8,883 nucleotides of DNA. Source: DATDMG01 sp036518955 (GTDB lineage: Bacteria; Actinomycetota; Actinomycetes; Actinomycetales; Kineosporiaceae). The translations under genes and the position numbers were made by a program. The notes beneath the pieces are model-generated. The model was not told the DNA's origin, did no database searches, and saw only the letters and a program-made list of their open reading frames with translations. Below are positions 1 to 5,336 of this stretch, piece by piece. Numbering within the stretch: the stretch's first letter is position 1; each line of letters starts with the position of its first letter. Where the stretch lies: positions 1 through 8,883 of the forward strand of contig DATDMG010000044.1 in the NCBI GenBank assembly GCA_036518955.1, in the 5' to 3' direction.

Positions 1-476
1 ACCGTCGGTGGGTGCGCGGGGACCGTGCCGACCGCGATGACGATCTTCTCCGCGGTCACCGTCCGTTCGCCGTCGTGCTCGGCCCGGACGGCGACGGTGT
101 GGTCGTCGACGAACCGCGCCGTCCCTTGCAGCAGGTCGACACCGTTACGGTGCAGCTGGTTGCGGACGACCTCGATCTCGCGGCCGATCACGTGCTGCGT
201 CCTCGAGAGCAGATCGGTGACGGTGATGTTCTGCTTGACCCGGTAGTCCATCCCGTACAGCTCGCGCTGGTTCAGCCCGGTGAGGTACAGCACGGCCTCA
301 CGCAGGGTCTTCGACGGGATGGTCCCGGTGTTGATGCAGACGCCGCCGACCATGCTGCGGCGCTCGACGACGGCGGCGCGCCGGCCCAACTTGGCGGCCG
401 CGATGGCCGCCTTCTGCCCGCCCGGCCCGGAGCCGAGCACGAGCAGGTCATACTGGTGGCCCGATTCACTCGACAC
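1..476 (-). CDS. sthA: Soluble (Si-specific) NAD(P)+ transhydrogenase, N-terminal part, cut by the left window edge
   Basis: A cytoplasmic FAD enzyme that moves hydride between NADPH and NAD+ to balance the two pyridine nucleotide pools. The first 158 residues are visible. An FAD-binding Rossmann motif GSGPGG is at residues 15-20, followed by VVER near 36-39, the acidic end of the dinucleotide fold. GGVCINTGTIPSK spans 44-56. In disulfide reductases this segment carries CxxxxC; here the second position is Thr52 (Cys47...Thr52), the pattern known from E. coli SthA, which separates it from lipoamide dehydrogenase and glutathione or mycothione reductase. The later stretch TLREAVLYLTGLNQRELYG matches the mycobacterial SthA style as I recall it. 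The start is a GTG at 474-476 with AGGAG six bases upstream. The NAD domain and dimerisation domain lie outside the window. The lipoprotein gene lies upstream on the same strand, 191 bp away. Confidence 0.93.
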   Translation of the reverse strand, partial: MSSESGHQYDLLVLGSGPGGQKAAIAAAKLGRRAAVVERRSMVGGVCINTGTIPSKTLREAVLYLTGLNQRELYGMDYRVKQNITVTDLLSRTQHVIGREIEVVRNQLHRNGVDLLQGTARFVDDHTVAVRAEHDGERTVTAEKIVIAVGTVPAHPPT

Positions 477-482
477 GGCTCA

Positions 483-487
483 CTCCT
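483..487 (-). promoter_or_regulatory. Ribosome binding site of sthA
   Basis: AGGAG on the minus strand, six bases before the GTG at 474-476. It supports this start, which also begins the protein just ahead of the FAD-binding fold. Confidence 0.7.
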
Positions 488-586
488 GGGGTGCTTGCTC
501 GGAGGGTGACCGTGCCGGGACGCACGGTGGAGGACCAGAATGCCTGTCACCTGGACATTCCTCCATCCCATCGGCTGCCCGTCGAG

Positions 587-600
587 CGAGGTTGACCTCG
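587..600. promoter_or_regulatory. 14-bp palindrome upstream of sthA
   Basis: CGAGGT-TG-ACCTCG has perfect 6-bp arms around a 2-bp centre, about 110 bp upstream of the sthA start. The short spacer and symmetry fit a dimeric repressor operator better than an RNA hairpin. No regulator gene is nearby to pair it with, and chance occurrence in GC-rich DNA cannot be excluded. Confidence 0.25.
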
Positions 601-602
601 GC

Positions 603-636
603 GTCATCCCGTCGGCACCTGGCCGACACGGATGAC
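603..636 (-). terminator. Long interrupted inverted repeat after the lipoprotein gene (terminator-like)
   Basis: GTCATCC (603-609) pairs with GGATGAC (630-636), and GTCGGC (611-616) pairs with GCCGAC (622-627) around a 5-nt loop. This gives 13 base pairs interrupted only by a 1x2 internal loop. Read on the minus strand it begins about 31 nt after the lipoprotein stop codon and lies about 126 nt before the sthA start. There is no U-tract, so a terminator role rests on position and stem strength, in line with the U-poor terminators common in actinobacteria. It could instead be an operator. Confidence 0.45.
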
Positions 637-667
637 TACGGCTGGGGTGGGTGGCGGGGCTGCGGGG

Positions 668-1192
668 TCACGCGGGGCAGACGGGCGGGTTGCCCACGCA
701 GGTGACCTTCACCGTCGCCGTCGTCGTCGCGGTCTTGGTCACCGTCGAGGTGTCGGTGACCGTTTGGGTCGCGGTCTGGGTGACGGTGCTCGTCACCGGT
801 GGCGCGGTCGTGACCCTGATCTGCGTCGCCATCTGCGTCTGGGTCATCATCTCGAGCTGGGTCTTGGTCTGGACGTTGGTCCGGAAGACGTACCCGGTCC
901 TGGTCACGGTCTGGCCCCCCGAGACCACGACCTGGGTCGTGGTCTGGGGTGTTCCCGGAGGCGGTGTCCCGCCAGGTCTGGTGGGGCTCCCGGCGGGCGG
1001 GGCCACGGCGGACCCGGCGTCGGTGGCTGTGATCTCCACCGGGGCGGCCCCGTGGTTGGTCCGGTTGTCGAGCATCCCGCAGGCGCTCAGCGTCCACGGC
1101 ACCAGCGCGGTGGCGAGGGCCGCGCCGGCCAGGCGGGGCCCCCGGATCCGCAGTGTGCGGGGCGCGCTCTCCGGCAGTGATGTCGTGGGCAC
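668..1192 (-). CDS. Small secreted lipoprotein with an alternating-threonine C-terminal region, unknown function
   Basis: I do not recognise this 174-residue protein. It starts at a GTG (1190-1192) with AGGAGG four bases upstream. The N-terminus is a lipoprotein signal peptide: an arginine-rich n-region (R12, R15, R17, R20), a hydrophobic stretch from about 21 to 35, and the lipobox LSAC with the lipidated cysteine at 38. This predicts export by Sec and anchoring to the outer face of the cell membrane. Residues 39-82 are a Pro/Gly/Ala-rich linker. From about 84 to 164 the chain is rich in Thr, Gln and Val. Between 134 and 160 every second residue is Thr, 14 in a row, as expected of a beta-strand with one Thr face. 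It ends with two cysteines (165 and 172) that could form a disulfide. No enzymatic motif is visible. It might be a wall-facing structural or adhesive lipoprotein, which is inference only. Confidence 0.75.
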   Translation of the reverse strand: MPTTSLPESAPRTLRIRGPRLAGAALATALVPWTLSACGMLDNRTNHGAAPVEITATDAGSAVAPPAGSPTRPGGTPPPGTPQTTTQVVVSGGQTVTRTGYVFRTNVQTKTQLEMMTQTQMATQIRVTTAPPVTSTVTQTATQTVTDTSTVTKTATTTATVKVTCVGNPPVCPA

Positions 1193-1196
1193 GCGA

Positions 1197-1202
1197 CCTC
1201 CT
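1197..1202 (-). promoter_or_regulatory. Ribosome binding site of the lipoprotein gene
   Basis: AGGAGG on the minus strand, four bases before the GTG at 1190-1192. It decides the start. The open frame continues upstream, antisense into rplM, but only this start puts the signal peptide at the N-terminus. Confidence 0.65.
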
Positions 1203-1371
1203 CGATGACCTACCGGCTGTGGGTGCCGGGCTGCGGCCGGGCGCATCCTTCCAGACCCCGTCGACGTCCGGCGGGAGTATCTGGCATTGCCACCGGTTGC
1301 GCCACGCTGGGTGATGGAGGGACGCCCCCAGGGCGGCCTCCGGCGCCGCGTTCTCGCCCGCCCTGGTCCGC

Positions 1372-1402
1372 TGCGACCCCGGCCCGGCGGCCCGGGGTCG
1401 CA
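1372..1402. repeat. Strong inverted repeat with 11-bp perfect arms, upstream of the rplM promoter
   Basis: TGCGACCCCGG (1372-1382) is the exact reverse complement of CCGGGGTCGCA (1392-1402), separated by 9 nt. It lies about 20 bp upstream of the rplM -35 box and about 180 bp upstream of the lipoprotein start. No gene ends just before it on either strand, so a simple terminator role is not obvious. It may block stray transcription between the divergent units or be a protein binding site. Confidence 0.5.
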
Positions 1403-1422
1403 TCGCGCGACGTCACGGCGTT

Positions 1423-1451
1423 TTGACCCCCCGCGAGCGCCCCGGTAACGT
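1423..1451 (+). promoter_or_regulatory. Probable housekeeping-sigma promoter of rplM-rpsI
   Basis: TTGACC (1423-1428) and TAACGT (1446-1451) are separated by exactly 17 bp. The first is one base off TTGACA and the second fits the actinobacterial TANNNT -10 pattern. Transcription would start near 1458, giving a leader of about 125 nt before the rplM GTG. Confidence 0.65.
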
Positions 1452-1521
1452 GTCAGGTCGTTGTGTTCTGCGCTGACGATCCGTTCGCGGTTCGCCCGAG
1501 CAGGGCACGCGTCCGGCGTCT

Positions 1522-1535
1522 CGCTCGCGCGAGCG
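1522..1535 (+). promoter_or_regulatory. GC palindrome in the rplM leader
   Basis: CGCTCGCGCGAGCG is a perfect 14-bp palindrome inside the predicted leader and could fold with a GCGC loop. Its right arm (CG at 1534-1535) also belongs to CGTCAG (1534-1539), which can pair with CTGACG (1473-1478), so two exclusive folds are possible. Autogenous control of rplM-rpsI by L13 is known in E. coli; whether this leader does anything similar is speculation. Confidence 0.3.
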
Positions 1536-1554
1536 TCAGGAGCGGGCCACGACA

Positions 1555-1566
1555 TCATCCGGATGA
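1555..1566. promoter_or_regulatory. 12-bp palindrome just before the rplM ribosome binding site
   Basis: TCATCC-GGATGA is a perfect palindrome ending five bases before the GAAGG ribosome binding site (1571-1575). It contains an ATG (1563-1565) in frame with rplM that would add seven residues. It could be an operator-like site or chance. Confidence 0.25.
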
Positions 1567-1583
1567 GGACGAAGGCTACGACT

Positions 1584-2030
1584 GTGCGCACGTACTCCCC
1601 CAAGCCCGCCGACGTCGAGCGGCGCTGGCACGTCATCGACGCGTCTGACGTCGTCCTCGGCAGGCTGGCCTCGCAGGCCGCGACGCTGCTGCGGGGCAAG
1701 CACAAGGCGATCTACGCACCGCACGTCGACACCGGCGACTTTGTGATCATCATCAATGCCGACCGGGTGGCGCTGAGCGGCTCCAAGCGGGAGCAGAAGT
1801 TCGCGTACCGCCACTCCGGCTACCCCGGTGGCCTGTCGAAGGTCGGCTATGGCGACCTCCTGGAGAAGAACCCGGAGCGGGCCGTCGAGAAGGCGATCCG
1901 CGGCATGATCCCCAAGACCTCGCTGGGCCGCCAGCAGCTGTCCAAGCTGAAGGTCTACCGCGGCGCGGACCACCCGCACGCCGCGCAGAAGCCGCAGCCG
2001 TTCCACATCACCCAGGTCGCGCAGCACTGA
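1584..2030 (+). CDS. rplM: 50S ribosomal protein L13
   Basis: An early-assembling large-subunit protein that binds 23S rRNA. The 148-residue product matches the usual actinobacterial length (about 147). Family-typical blocks are visible: RTYSPKPADVERRWHVIDA at 2-20, VVLGRLASQAATLLRGKHK at 23-41, YAPHVDTGDFVIIINAD at 44-60, YRHSGYPGGL at 75-84, RAVEKAIRGMIPK at 99-111, LKVYRGADHPHAAQ at 122-135. The start is a GTG at 1584 with GAAGG eight bases upstream. An in-frame ATG at 1563 would add seven residues, but the protein family normally begins at M/V-RTYSPKP. rpsI follows after 43 bp, the conserved rplM-rpsI pair. Transcription probably comes from the promoter at 1423-1451. Confidence 0.97.
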   Translation: MRTYSPKPADVERRWHVIDASDVVLGRLASQAATLLRGKHKAIYAPHVDTGDFVIIINADRVALSGSKREQKFAYRHSGYPGGLSKVGYGDLLEKNPERAVEKAIRGMIPKTSLGRQQLSKLKVYRGADHPHAAQKPQPFHITQVAQH

Positions 2031-2073
2031 GCCACGGCCCAGCCGCTCGAGGAAGAAAGAACTGAGGAGAACC

Positions 2074-2571
2074 GTGGCCGAGACCACACCGGAGCTCGAG
2101 GCCGACGGCCTCGACGTCGAGGACGTGCCCAGCAGCTACACCACGACCACGCCCGAGGTGCGCGGCGGGGGGTCGAGCGTCACCGCGCCCGGCGGCGCGA
2201 CCGGCCGCCGCAAGGAGGCCATCGCCCGCGTCCGGCTGATCCCCGGTAGCGGGATGTGGAAGATCAACGGTCGAGCTCTCGACGACTATTTCCCGAACAA
2301 GGTCCACCAGCAGCTGGTCAACGAGCCCTTCCGGGTGACCGACCTGGAGGGCCGGTTCGATGTGATCGCCCGCATCCACGGCGGCGGCAGCTCGGGTCAG
2401 GCCGGTGCCCTGCGCCTGGGAGTGGCCCGGGCCCTGAACGAGATCGACGTTGATGCGAACCGGCCGACGCTGAAGAAGGCCGGGTTCCTCACCCGCGACG
2501 CCCGGGTGAAGGAGCGCAAGAAGGCCGGCCTGAAGAAGGCCCGCCAGGCGCCGCAGTACAGCAAGCGCTGA
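2074..2571 (+). CDS. rpsI: 30S ribosomal protein S9
   Basis: A small-subunit head protein whose basic C-terminal tail reaches the P-site tRNA. It is 165 residues long. The conserved core begins at GRRKEAIARVRLIPGSG (44-60) and includes NGRALDDYFPN (65-75), GGGSSGQAGALRLGVARAL (103-121), KKAGFLTRDARVKERKK (134-150) and the terminal QYSKR (161-165) with the tail arginine. The first 43 residues are an acidic, Thr/Ser/Gly-rich extension; extensions of this kind are common in actinobacterial S9 and probably disordered. The start is a GTG with AGGAG four bases upstream. A strong hairpin 24 nt after the stop closes the rplM-rpsI unit. Confidence 0.97.
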   Translation: MAETTPELEADGLDVEDVPSSYTTTTPEVRGGGSSVTAPGGATGRRKEAIARVRLIPGSGMWKINGRALDDYFPNKVHQQLVNEPFRVTDLEGRFDVIARIHGGGSSGQAGALRLGVARALNEIDVDANRPTLKKAGFLTRDARVKERKKAGLKKARQAPQYSKR

Positions 2572-2595
2572 CCGGCCGGTCCACGATCCGAACGC

Positions 2596-2628
2596 ACGGC
2601 CCCGGGGTGTCTCGATCCCCGGGGCCGT
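2596..2628 (+). terminator. Strong hairpin terminator after rpsI
   Basis: ACGGCCCCGGGG (2596-2607) and CCCCGGGGCCGT (2617-2628) form a perfect 12-bp stem with a 9-nt loop. It is followed by CGTCGTCAT rather than a run of T. Position after the rpsI stop and stem strength support termination; read-through into glmM remains possible. Confidence 0.75.
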
Positions 2629-2671
2629 CGTCGTCATGGGCCGGGCGCGGATGCGGGGTGCGGCGTCCCGG

Positions 2672-2687
2672 CGGTGAAGGATCACCG
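2672..2687. promoter_or_regulatory. Small inverted repeat upstream of glmM
   Basis: CGGTGA (2672-2677) and TCACCG (2682-2687) flank a 4-nt loop, about 120 bp before the glmM start. I saw no convincing promoter hexamers between the rpsI terminator and glmM, so how glmM is transcribed is unclear from sequence alone. Confidence 0.2.
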
Positions 2688-2793
2688 TGGATCGAGGGCC
2701 ACTGCGGATCGGGCGGTTTCCGCTCGCCGGCAGCACCGCCGATGGGACAGTTCGAAGGGCGGCGGCGCCGGTGCGCGCCGCGCCGGAGTCGAC

Positions 2794-2799
2794 AGGAGG
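2794..2799 (+). promoter_or_regulatory. Ribosome binding site of glmM
   Basis: AGGAGG six bases before the GTG at 2806. It decides against the longer in-frame start near 2674, whose extra residues do not belong to the family. Confidence 0.8.
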
Positions 2800-2805
2800 A
2801 CGTGC

Positions 2806-4152
2806 GTGGGACGGCTGTTCGGCACGGACGGGGTCCGAGGACTGGCTAATCGGGACGTGACGGCCGAGTTGGCGCTCGACCTCGGCGTCGCTGCGGCGCA
2901 CGTGCTGGGGGAGGTGCGCGAGTTCGCCGGGCACCGACCCACGGCGGTCGTCGGGCGCGACCCCCGGGCGTCCGGGGAGTTCCTGAGCGCCGCCATCAGC
3001 GCGGGGCTGGCCAGCGCGGGGGTCGACGTCTTCGACGCCGGTGTGCTGCCGACGCCCGCGGTCGCGGGCCTGGTGGCCGACACGGACGCCGACCTGGGCG
3101 TGATGCTGTCAGCCTCGCACAACCCGATGCCGGACAACGGGATCAAGTTCTTCGCCAAGGGCGGACACAAGCTGCCGGACGACGTCGAGGACGCGATCGA
3201 GCAGCGCCTCGGTGAGGAGTGGGCCCGGCCCACCGGCCGGGACGTCGGCCGGGTGCGCCGGTTCCGCGATGCCACCGAGCGGTACGTCGAGCGTCTGGTG
3301 GCCACCATCCCGCACCGGCTGGACGGGTTGCGCGTCGTGGTCGACTGCGCCCACGGTGCGGCGAGCGTGGCGTCCCCGCGGGCGCTGCGGGTCGCCGGGG
3401 CCGACGTCGTGGTCATCGGCGCGGCCCCGGACGGGGTCAACATCAACGACGGTTACGGGTCCACCCATCTCGAGCGCCTCCGCCAGGCCGTGATCGAGAA
3501 CGGCGCGGACGCCGGGATCGCGCACGACGGGGACGCCGACCGCTGCCTGGCCGTCGACCACCTCGGCCGGGACGTCGACGGGGACCAGATCATGGCGATC
3601 CTGGCCGTGGCCTTCCGCGAGCGTGGCACGCTCCACGACGACACCCTGGTCACCACCGTGATGAGCAACCTCGGGCTGCGCCTGGCCATGGACGCCGCCG
3701 GGATCCGCACGGTGCAGACCGCGGTCGGCGACCGGTACGTGCTCGAGGAGATGCGGCGCGGCGGCTACTCGCTCGGCGGGGAGCAGTCGGGCCACGTGGT
3801 GATGACGGAGTTCGCGACCACCGGTGACGGCGTCCTGACCGGCCTGCACCTTGTGTCCCGGGTCGCCCAGACCGGCCGCCCGCTGGCCGACCTGGCGTCG
3901 GTGATGCAGCGGTTGCCGCAGGTCCTGGTGAACGTTCAGGGTGTCGACAAGTCCCGCGCGGCCTCCGACGAGTACCTCGCGGCAGCGGTCGCGGGGGCGC
4001 AGGAGCAGCTCGGCGGTGCCGGGCGGGTGCTGCTGCGCCCGTCCGGGACGGAGCCGCTGGTGCGGGTCATGGTCGAGGCTGCGGACGCGGACCAGGCTCG
4101 CGCCATCGCGGACCGCCTCGCCGTCGTCGTCCGGGAGCGGCTCGCGCTCTGA
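2806..4152 (+). CDS. glmM: Phosphoglucosamine mutase
   Basis: A cytoplasmic enzyme that converts glucosamine-6-phosphate to glucosamine-1-phosphate, the second step from fructose-6-phosphate to UDP-GlcNAc for peptidoglycan. The 448-residue length fits the family. All landmark motifs are present: GRLFGTDGVRG at 2-12, the catalytic phosphoserine loop SASHNP with Ser104, the Mg-binding DGDADR at 241-246, the sugar-binding GEQSGH at 325-330, and the phosphate-binding RPSGTEP at 411-417. It begins at a GTG with AGGAGG six bases upstream. The upstream neighbour rpsI is closed by a hairpin. Downstream, coaA converges from the other strand with a 54-bp gap. glmS, whose product makes the GlmM substrate, lies beyond coaA. 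Activation by phosphorylation of the serine is family knowledge; no regulatory signal is visible here. Confidence 0.97.
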   Translation: MGRLFGTDGVRGLANRDVTAELALDLGVAAAHVLGEVREFAGHRPTAVVGRDPRASGEFLSAAISAGLASAGVDVFDAGVLPTPAVAGLVADTDADLGVMLSASHNPMPDNGIKFFAKGGHKLPDDVEDAIEQRLGEEWARPTGRDVGRVRRFRDATERYVERLVATIPHRLDGLRVVVDCAHGAASVASPRALRVAGADVVVIGAAPDGVNINDGYGSTHLERLRQAVIENGADAGIAHDGDADRCLAVDHLGRDVDGDQIMAILAVAFRERGTLHDDTLVTTVMSNLGLRLAMDAAGIRTVQTAVGDRYVLEEMRRGGYSLGGEQSGHVVMTEFATTGDGVLTGLHLVSRVAQTGRPLADLASVMQRLPQVLVNVQGVDKSRAASDEYLAAAVAGAQEQLGGAGRVLLRPSGTEPLVRVMVEAADADQARAIADRLAVVVRERLAL

Positions 4153-4153
4153 C

Positions 4154-4206
4154 CGCGGGCCCGCCACCCGCGCCAGGGCGACCGCAGGCGCCTGGCCCGG
4201 CCCGCG
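4154..4206. terminator. Nested inverted repeats between convergent glmM and coaA (possible bidirectional terminator)
   Basis: The gap between the two stop codons is 54 bp. CGCGGGCC (4154-4161) pairs with GGCCCGCG (4199-4206), and inside it GCCAGG (4172-4177) pairs with CCTGGC (4191-4196). The whole gap can thus fold into one nested structure on either strand, starting within two bases of the glmM stop and abutting the coaA stop. No T-run flanks it on either side. Confidence 0.45.
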
Positions 4207-5211
4207 TCAGAGCTTGCGCAGGCGCACCCGGCGCACCCCGTGGTCGGCGTCCTTGGTGAGCACCAGGGTGGCCCGGGCCCGGGTCGGCAGCACGTTCTGG
4301 ATCAGGTTCACCTCGTTGATGTCCCGCCAGATCTGGGTGGCCCGGTCCACCGCCTCCTCGTCGGTGAGTGACGCGTACCGGTGGAAGTAGGACTCCGGCC
4401 GGCTGAACGCCGTCTCCCGCAAGCGCAGGAAACGCTTGATGTACCAGGACCGGACGTCGTCCGTGCGGGCGTCGACGTAGATCGAGAAGTCGAAGAAGTC
4501 GCTGACGGCGAGGCCGGTGCGGCCATCGGCGTGCGGCCTGGCCGGCTGCAGCACGTTGAGCCCCTCGACGACCAGGACGTCGGGGCCCCGGACGACGACC
4601 TCCTCGCCGGGAACGATGTCGTACGTCAGGTGCGAGTACACCGGTGCCCGGACCTGGGCCACCCCGGACTTGACGTCGCTGACGAACCGCAACAGCCGGC
4701 GCCGGTCGTAGGACTCGGGGAAGCCCTTGCGGTGCAGCAGCCCGCGCCGCAGCAGCTCCGCATTCGGGTAGAGGAAGCCGTCAGTGGTGACCAGGCTCAC
4801 TCGCGGGGTGCCCGGCCAGCGGGCGAGGAGCTCGCGCAGGATGCGCGCCGTCGTCGACTTGCCGACGGCCACCGACCCGGCGATGCCGATCACGAACGGT
4901 GTCCGGGCCGGTGCCTCCCCGAGGAAGGTGGAGGTCGCCCCGTGGAGCTGCTCGGACCCGGCGACGTAGAGGTCGATGAGGCGGGACAGCGGCAGGTACA
5001 CCTCCTCGACCTCGATCAGGTCGATCCGGTCGCCGAGCCCGCGGAGGCGGCGCAGGTCGGCCTCGGTGAGGGTGAGCGGGGTGCTCTCACGCAGCCGGCT
5101 CCACGCGGCCCGGTCGAGCTCGACGAACGGCGACCCCACCAGTCGAGCGGTCGGGCTCTCCCGGGCGCCGTCGCCGGCCCTGGGCCGGATGGTCTGCCGC
5201 ACATCGCGCAC
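4207..5211 (-). CDS. coaA: Type I pantothenate kinase
   Basis: Phosphorylates pantothenate with ATP, the first and usually rate-setting step of CoA synthesis. The 334-residue product closely matches the actinobacterial CoaA family. Key parts are TPLTLTEADLRRLRGLGD (44-61), IEVEEVYLPLSRLI (66-79), the Walker A loop GSVAVGKST (112-120), VTTDGFLYPN (141-150), HRKGFPESYD (160-169), APVYSHLTYDIVPG, EGLNVLQP and the C-terminal NVLPTRARATLVLTKDADH with terminal RLRKL. The start is uncertain. A GTG at 5211 has GGGGAGG eleven bases upstream, slightly far; a second in-frame GTG lies three codons later. The N-terminus is about 20 residues longer than the mycobacterial protein (roughly 312). It is transcribed opposite to all other genes on the right side, between glmM and glmS. 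Confidence 0.95.
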   Translation of the reverse strand: MRDVRQTIRPRAGDGARESPTARLVGSPFVELDRAAWSRLRESTPLTLTEADLRRLRGLGDRIDLIEVEEVYLPLSRLIDLYVAGSEQLHGATSTFLGEAPARTPFVIGIAGSVAVGKSTTARILRELLARWPGTPRVSLVTTDGFLYPNAELLRRGLLHRKGFPESYDRRRLLRFVSDVKSGVAQVRAPVYSHLTYDIVPGEEVVVRGPDVLVVEGLNVLQPARPHADGRTGLAVSDFFDFSIYVDARTDDVRSWYIKRFLRLRETAFSRPESYFHRYASLTDEEAVDRATQIWRDINEVNLIQNVLPTRARATLVLTKDADHGVRRVRLRKL

Positions 5212-5235
5212 GGGGGCATTGTCCTCCCCGGGCCG

Positions 5236-5251
5236 GGCCGGTGCTCCGGCC
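5236..5251. promoter_or_regulatory. Hairpin-forming repeat in the coaA-glmS divergent gap
   Basis: GGCCGG (5236-5241) and CCGGCC (5246-5251) flank a 4-nt loop. An overlapping alternative, CTCC (5244-5247) with GGAG (5255-5258), is also possible. It lies in the presumed coaA leader or promoter region. No promoter for coaA could be picked out with confidence. Confidence 0.2.
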
Positions 5252-5323
5252 GCTGGAGTGAACAGCGCATCACTCGCCCGCGCGCCCTGTCCCCGATCCC
5301 GGCTGGTGGCCGGGGCAGGCCGT

Positions 5324-5329
5324 TACGCT
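5324..5329 (+). promoter_or_regulatory. -10 box of glmS placing the transcript start at or next to the ATG
   Basis: TACGCT fits the actinobacterial TANNNT -10 pattern. Its last base is followed by seven bases and then the glmS ATG (5337), so transcription would begin at the start codon. No Shine-Dalgarno sequence lies upstream of that ATG. The -35 region (around 5301-5308) is a poor match. Together this suggests a leaderless glmS mRNA. Confidence 0.55.
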
Positions 5330-5336
5330 GGCGCGC

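Larger units (their letters stand above)
1193..1583. other. 391-bp divergent intergenic region between the lipoprotein gene and rplM
   Basis: No convincing gene lies here. The short open frames on both strands lack a good ribosome binding site and look like GC-driven shadows. The region holds an 11-bp palindrome TGGCA-T-TGCCA (1282-1292), a weak hairpin (GGAGG 1316-1320 with CCTCC 1337-1341, enclosing GCCC and GGGC), a strong inverted repeat (1372-1402), the rplM promoter (1423-1451) and the rplM leader with two palindromes. I found no clear -10/-35 pair for the lipoprotein gene on the minus strand. Confidence 0.6.

Noticed and set aside
12..705. Open frames on the plus strand over 1-705
   Set aside because: They are antisense to sthA, which has clear FAD and GTIPSK motifs and a good ribosome binding site. 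Long open antisense frames are expected in DNA this GC-rich.
632..1403. Other long frames on both strands over the lipoprotein gene
   Set aside because: Their translations are repetitive Arg/Gly/His/Asp-rich shadows without signal peptide or domain. Only the frame at 668-1192 gives a lipobox and a ribosome binding site.
1205..1426. Small frames on both strands in the divergent region
   Set aside because: No ribosome binding site, no recognisable motif, and they overlap each other and the inverted repeat at 1372-1402.
1461..1583. Longer rplM start at 1461 or 1563
   Set aside because: L13 family proteins begin at M/V-RTYSPKP, and GAAGG is correctly spaced for the GTG at 1584. The 1461 start would also sit practically at the predicted transcription start.
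1193..1705. Upstream extension of the lipoprotein frame to 1705
   Set aside because: It would run antisense through the rplM start and promoter and bury the signal peptide in the middle of the protein.
2674..2805. Longer glmM start at 2674
   Set aside because: The added 44 residues are Arg/Gly-rich and unlike the family; AGGAGG at 2794-2799 and the MGRLFGTDGVRG start fix the GTG at 2806.
3109..4167. Long minus-strand frame over glmM
   Set aside because: A shadow; the plus strand carries every GlmM catalytic motif.
5212..5336. Possible riboswitch or ribozyme in front of glmS
   Set aside because: The predicted transcript starts at the ATG, and the region shows only simple GC hairpins with no conserved core that I recognise.
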